A stretch of 8,702 bases of DNA from an uncultured Lachnospiraceae bacterium. Its GTDB lineage: Bacteria > Bacillota > Clostridia > Lachnospirales > Lachnospiraceae. Each line of letters begins with the position of its first letter. Within the stretch, counting starts at the first letter, position 1. Below are positions 5,498-8,702 of this stretch, in pieces. The notes beneath the pieces were generated by a model, which worked only from the letters and a program-made list of their open reading frames with translations, made no database searches and had not been told where the DNA came from. The position numbers and the translations under genes are program-made. The DNA lies in contig CAKRPI010000086.1 in the NCBI GenBank assembly GCA_934376945.1, positions 1 through 8,702 of the forward strand. The letters run 5' to 3'.

Positions 5498-5662
5498 ATG
5501 CTTCGCCTTTTTGCAAACAAAAATCTAAACGCGGATTACGGTAGAAAAAATTGAATGGCTATAGTGAGGCGATGGAGCTTCCGAACAGGCAGTGGAAAAG
5601 GTTTGTAAATGTTCGCTTTGTAAAAAAATGAATTAAGCAAAGAATAAAGAAGAGGACAGAAA

Positions 5663-6178
5663 ATGGAAAGCAATATTTTAAATTCACTCGGAATTGATCC
5701 GGGAATTCTCGTTATTGCAATGATGGGAATTATGATATTTGTACTTCTATATATGGTGCGGGTATCTATGAAAATGACACGTTTTATGAAACGTTATCGT
5801 ATTTTTATGCGTGGAAAAGATGCGGTTTCTCTCGAAAAAGCGTTTGCACAGCGCTTTCTGGAGGTAGATAAGCTGTCGGAGATGACAAAGATCAATACCG
5901 ACGAGATACGAAGAATTAAGGAAATCCAGGGGCGCACAGCAAATAAAATTGGCATTGTAAAGTACGATGCGTTTCCTGATGTTGGGGGAAGACTGAGCTT
6001 TGCACTTGCTATGCTTGATGAAAGCAATTCTGGTTTTGTATTGAATGCTATTCATGGAAGAGAAGGGTGCTATACCTACGTAAAAGAGATTGTAAAGGGA
6101 GAGTCCTACATTGTACTGGGGCAGGAAGAAAAAGAAGCATTGCGACAGGCAGTAAATTATTTTAGCGACATGGGATGA
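5663..6178 (+). CDS. DUF4446 family membrane-anchored protein
   Basis: A 171-residue protein of unknown function that I assign to the DUF4446 family. Residues 14-32 (GILVIAMMGIMIFVLLYMV) form one hydrophobic membrane segment, followed by a basic stretch (33-52, rich in Lys/Arg), so the bulk is probably cytoplasmic. Residues about 56-95 look helical or coiled. The conserved block starts near residue 94 with NKIGIVKYDAFPDVGGRLSF and continues with ALAMLDE, then HGRE and YVKEI. AGAGGA at 5651-5656 lies six bases before the ATG. It is separated from parB by 189 bases holding the degenerate parS, and no clear promoter of its own was found. Genes of this family often follow parB in Clostridia, but a role in segregation is only guilt by association. 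Confidence 0.85.
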   Translation: MESNILNSLGIDPGILVIAMMGIMIFVLLYMVRVSMKMTRFMKRYRIFMRGKDAVSLEKAFAQRFLEVDKLSEMTKINTDEIRRIKEIQGRTANKIGIVKYDAFPDVGGRLSFALAMLDESNSGFVLNAIHGREGCYTYVKEIVKGESYIVLGQEEKEALRQAVNYFSDMG

Positions 6179-6183
6179 AATCC

Positions 6184-6212
6184 TTTACTTGCCCGTTGAA
6201 ATGGTATATGAT
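6184..6212 (+). promoter_or_regulatory. Probable sigma-A promoter of serS
   Basis: TTTACT (6184-6189) and TATGAT (6207-6212) are 17 bases apart and near consensus. Predicted transcription starts about 6219, leaving a leader of only about 55 bases. That is too short for a T-box riboswitch, and no T-box sequence is seen. serS therefore seems to be expressed independently of tRNA-sensing control. Confidence 0.6.
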
Positions 6213-6274
6213 AAAGAAAGTTTTGAATTGAAGATCAGAAATTGAGGAAGAAAAATAAATCTGGAGGCAAAAAA

Positions 6275-7555
6275 ATGTTAGACATTAAATTTGTGAGAGA
6301 GAACCCGGAAATTGTAAAGCAGAATATCCGAAATAAATTTCAGGATGAGAAGCTTGTGTTGGTGGATGAGGTTCTGAAATATGATCAGGAAAACAGAGAC
6401 ATCAAAAAAGAGGTAGAGGCACTTCGTGCAAACCGGAATAAAATTTCCAAACAGATCGGTGCTTTGATGGCACAGGGTAAAAAAGAAGAAGCAGAGGCTG
6501 TAAAAAAAGAAGTAACACAGAATTCTGAGCGTATGGCAGAATTAGATGCACGCGAAAAGGAAGTAGAAGAAGAAATCCGCAAGAGAATGATGGTAATTCC
6601 GAACATCATTGACCCATCTGTTCCGATAGGAAAAGATGACAGTGAAAATGTGGAAATTCAGCGTTACGGTGAACCACTTGTTCCTGATTTTGAAATTCCA
6701 TATCATACAGAAATCATGGAGAAACTTCACGGTATCGATATGGATGCGGCAGGCAGAGTAGCCGGAAATGGATTTTATTATCTGATGGGAAATATTGCAA
6801 GACTTCATTCTGCAGTTCTTTCCTATGCACGTGATTTTATGATTGGAAGAGGATTTACTTATTGTATTCCACCGTATATGATCCGTAGTAATGTAGTAAC
6901 GGGTGTTATGAGCTTTGCGGAGATGGATGCAATGATGTACAAGATCGAGGGTGAAGATTTGTATCTGATTGGTACAAGCGAGCATTCGATGATTGGCAAA
7001 TTCATTGATACCCTGATTCCGGAAGAGGAACTTCCGAAGACACTGACCAGTTATTCTCCATGCTTCCGTAAAGAAAAAGGAGCACACGGTATTGAAGAGA
7101 GAGGCGTATATCGTATTCACCAGTTTGAAAAACAGGAAATGATTGTTGTTTGTAAGCCGGAGGACAGCATGATGTGGTTTGAAAAACTGTGGCAGAACAC
7201 GGTAGACTTTTTCCGTACACTGGATATTCCGGTACGTACTCTGGAGTGTTGTTCGGGAGATCTGGCAGATCTGAAGGTAAAATCTCTGGATGTAGAAGCA
7301 TGGTCACCGAGACAGAAAAAGTACTTTGAAGTAGGAAGCTGCTCTAATTTAGGAGATGCGCAGGCAAGACGTCTGAAGATTCGCGTGAAAGGAGAGGACG
7401 GAAAGAAATATCTTGCGCATACACTGAATAATACAGTAGTCGCACCGCCGAGAATGCTGATTGCATTTCTTGAAAACAACCTCAATGAGGATGGAAGCGT
7501 TCGGATTCCGGAAGCTTTAAGACCGTATATGGGTGGTCAGGAAGTAATCAGATAA
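6275..7555 (+). CDS. serS: Serine--tRNA ligase, with divergent motif 3
   Basis: Class II seryl-tRNA synthetase of 426 residues, the normal length. It charges tRNA-Ser with serine in the cytoplasm. The N-terminal arm (about 27-105) is the Lys/Glu-rich coiled coil that grips the tRNA long variable arm. The catalytic core has TSE (234-236), motif 2 from FRKEKG (264-269) through RG, then HQFEKQE ending near 288, the KSLDVEAWSP segment, and SCSNLGDAQARR. Motif 3 reads HTLNNTVVAPPRM (382-394) with Arg393 kept, where most bacterial enzymes have a TLNGSGLAVGRT-like sequence. The chosen ATG has GGAGG at 6263-6267, seven bases upstream, and begins MLDIKFVREN as usual. An in-frame TTG at 6242 would add 11 residues and is rejected. 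Only 24 bases separate it from the next gene. Confidence 0.95.
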   Translation: MLDIKFVRENPEIVKQNIRNKFQDEKLVLVDEVLKYDQENRDIKKEVEALRANRNKISKQIGALMAQGKKEEAEAVKKEVTQNSERMAELDAREKEVEEEIRKRMMVIPNIIDPSVPIGKDDSENVEIQRYGEPLVPDFEIPYHTEIMEKLHGIDMDAAGRVAGNGFYYLMGNIARLHSAVLSYARDFMIGRGFTYCIPPYMIRSNVVTGVMSFAEMDAMMYKIEGEDLYLIGTSEHSMIGKFIDTLIPEEELPKTLTSYSPCFRKEKGAHGIEERGVYRIHQFEKQEMIVVCKPEDSMMWFEKLWQNTVDFFRTLDIPVRTLECCSGDLADLKVKSLDVEAWSPRQKKYFEVGSCSNLGDAQARRLKIRVKGEDGKKYLAHTLNNTVVAPPRMLIAFLENNLNEDGSVRIPEALRPYMGGQEVIR

Positions 7556-7579
7556 GACCGGCTTTAAAGGGGAGATAAG

Positions 7580-8461
7580 ATGCATTCTTATTTAAGGGCA
7601 ATCGGTTTTGCGAATATTACAAAAGAGTCTGAAGTAGAAAAGCTGCTTACAGATGTATATCAAAAATTTGATCATCGGGAAGCTGTGCGTGAGGAAGATG
7701 CGGCGTTTATTGAGATGGAAAAAGAATTTGCACCGGATATGGGCATTAAGCTTTGCGGAGATATGGACGGGAATGGATTTCACAGGCAATATTATTTTCC
7801 TTATTATAAGGGAAGAAGTGTTACAACGTCAGAAGAGGTCAACGTGGAGCGACGTGTGAACGGTGATTCATTTGCCGGAATTTGTGATGACGGGCGTGTC
7901 GGCGTATCTTTAATCTTTTATCTGCAGAATGCGGCCAGATATCGCCAGGAGCAATTGCTTGATCGGCTGAAAGGGATTCCGGTTACCACGACCTTTACAG
8001 GTTTATCTTCCGGTGGGCGAATTCTGTTTCCAGTGGCAAAAAGATCATCAGGAACAGGCGGAGATTTTGAAAAGAAATCCGTGGCGAGACGCAGTCAACT
8101 GATGAGTGCAGCAAAAAATGGTGACCCGGAAGCAATTGAGAGTCTTACGATTGAGGACATGGATTTGTATTCTATGGTATCACGGCGAGTTTACAGAGAA
8201 GATGTATTTTCTATTGTAGATACATTTTTTATGCCATATGGGATGGAATGTGATCAGTATCAGATTTTAGGAAATATTGAATATTGCCAGAGAGTACAGA
8301 ATGTCGTTACAGACGAATATATTTATCAAATGACAGTAGAATGCAATGATATGTATTTTGATATTTGCGTAAATGCAAAAGATCTCCTGGGGGTGCCAGA
8401 AATTGGTCGCCGTTTTAAGGGGAATATCTGGCTGCAGGGACAGTTGAATTTTGACTTGTAA
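7580..8461 (+). CDS. DUF3881 family protein
   Basis: A 293-residue protein that I assign to DUF3881, a family I associate with Lachnospiraceae and for which no function is known to me. It starts MHSYLRAIGFANI, and the middle has CGDMDGNGFHRQYYFPYYKG. It is rich in acidic residues, with no signal peptide, membrane segment or recognisable catalytic motif, so it is probably cytoplasmic. AGGGGAG (7568-7574) lies five bases before the ATG, a strong site. It follows serS by 24 bases with no promoter between, so it is likely co-transcribed with serS and ends at the terminator at 8485. No link to tRNA charging is visible beyond position. Confidence 0.85.
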   Translation: MHSYLRAIGFANITKESEVEKLLTDVYQKFDHREAVREEDAAFIEMEKEFAPDMGIKLCGDMDGNGFHRQYYFPYYKGRSVTTSEEVNVERRVNGDSFAGICDDGRVGVSLIFYLQNAARYRQEQLLDRLKGIPVTTTFTGLSSGGRILFPVAKRSSGTGGDFEKKSVARRSQLMSAAKNGDPEAIESLTIEDMDLYSMVSRRVYREDVFSIVDTFFMPYGMECDQYQILGNIEYCQRVQNVVTDEYIYQMTVECNDMYFDICVNAKDLLGVPEIGRRFKGNIWLQGQLNFDL

Positions 8462-8484
8462 TTTGCAGAAAAATATAGTATGAT

Positions 8485-8530
8485 AGGTCTGTTCTGTAAA
8501 ATGAAATTGTTCAGAACAGACCTGTTTTTA
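8485..8530 (+). terminator. Strong intrinsic terminator after the DUF3881 gene
   Basis: AGGTCTGTTCTG (8485-8496) is perfectly complementary to CAGAACAGACCT (8512-8523). A 15-base loop lies between them and GTTTTTAT follows. The 12 bp stem and T-run are those of a factor-independent terminator. It begins 24 bases after the stop codon and closes the serS transcript. Confidence 0.95.
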
Positions 8531-8531
8531 T

Positions 8532-8702
8532 ATCGGTTGAATGAAACAGTGCAAGCTCCGAAAATGAAGAGCCGGTATTGATTGTATTTGAAAAGTACTA
8601 TGAATTCTAAGGCAAGTCGGTACTACCACATTTTATTAGCTGTGGCCAAGTGCTGTTACTGTGTACCAAAGGGTTTTCGCCGGATTTTTACCGGCTGAAA
8701 AT
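8532..8702. other. Non-coding right edge with inverted repeats
   Basis: No coding sequence or tRNA is visible. GGTAC (8619-8623) with GTACC (8663-8667) encloses CCACA (8626-8630) with TGTGG (8641-8645), a possible folded leader. TTTTC-GCCGG (8674-8683) pairs with CCGGC-t-GAAAA (8691-8701) at the very edge. The second stem is followed by A rather than T on this strand, so it is not a normal terminator here. The next gene, if any, lies beyond the window. Confidence 0.4.

Noticed and set aside
5572..5631. 19-codon frame between parB and the DUF4446 gene
   Set aside because: The purine-rich stretch sits too close to its ATG to act as a ribosome binding site, and it overlaps a copy of the recurring motif; nothing supports translation.
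6242..6274. Upstream TTG start for serS
   Set aside because: It adds MRKKNKSGGKK, which encodes the GGAGG ribosome binding site of the real ATG. The ATG at 6275 gives the standard SerRS N-terminus.
6179..6274. T-box riboswitch in front of serS
   Set aside because: Only about 95 bases separate the genes, and neither a T-box sequence nor an antiterminator is seen.
8674..8701. Terminator at the right edge
   Set aside because: The stem is good but T precedes and A follows it on this strand, opposite to an intrinsic terminator, and the minus strand shows the same order.

Overview
The window looks like AT-rich chromosomal DNA of a Firmicute of class Clostridia, most likely a Lachnospiraceae member. 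The order parA (soj), parB (spo0J), DUF4446 gene, serS, DUF3881 gene is an arrangement I associate with that family. All genes are on the + strand and have strong purine-rich ribosome binding sites. The genus is not determined.

Layout: bases 1 to about 3650 hold no credible protein gene. This stretch is a long non-coding region full of inverted (foldback) repeats. It contains two perfect parS centromere sites (893-908 and 2860-2875). A third perfect site (3734-3749) lies between the parA promoter and the parA start, and a degenerate one (5482-5497) lies just after parB. A consensus sigma-A promoter (3652-3680) drives parA-parB, which overlap by 4 bases. A membrane-anchored DUF4446 protein follows, then serS with its own promoter (6184-6212), then a DUF3881 protein. 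A strong intrinsic terminator (8485-8530) closes the group. The last 170 bases have no gene.

How the parts work together: ParB loads at parS as a CTP-dependent clamp and recruits SMC, and ParA is its ATPase partner. With the parS sites beside parAB, the region reads as the chromosomal centromere near the replication origin. No DnaA-box cluster is visible, so oriC itself is probably outside the window. serS (serine tRNA charging) and the two domain-of-unknown-function genes are neighbours with no evident mechanistic link.

The part worth a second look is the 3.6 kb before parA. It holds (i) four abutting foldback elements of 158-170 bp (995-1650), three of one family with a compensatory base change in the apical stem; (ii) two copies of a ~130 bp foldback element on either side of the middle parS; (iii) three copies of a smaller hairpin element sharing a 34-base core, one inverted; (iv) a ~20-base motif seen five times in both orientations; and (v) a possible small transcript ending in a terminator at 860-884. 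I cannot tell from one window whether these are MITE-like passengers, structured RNAs or functional parts of the centromere.
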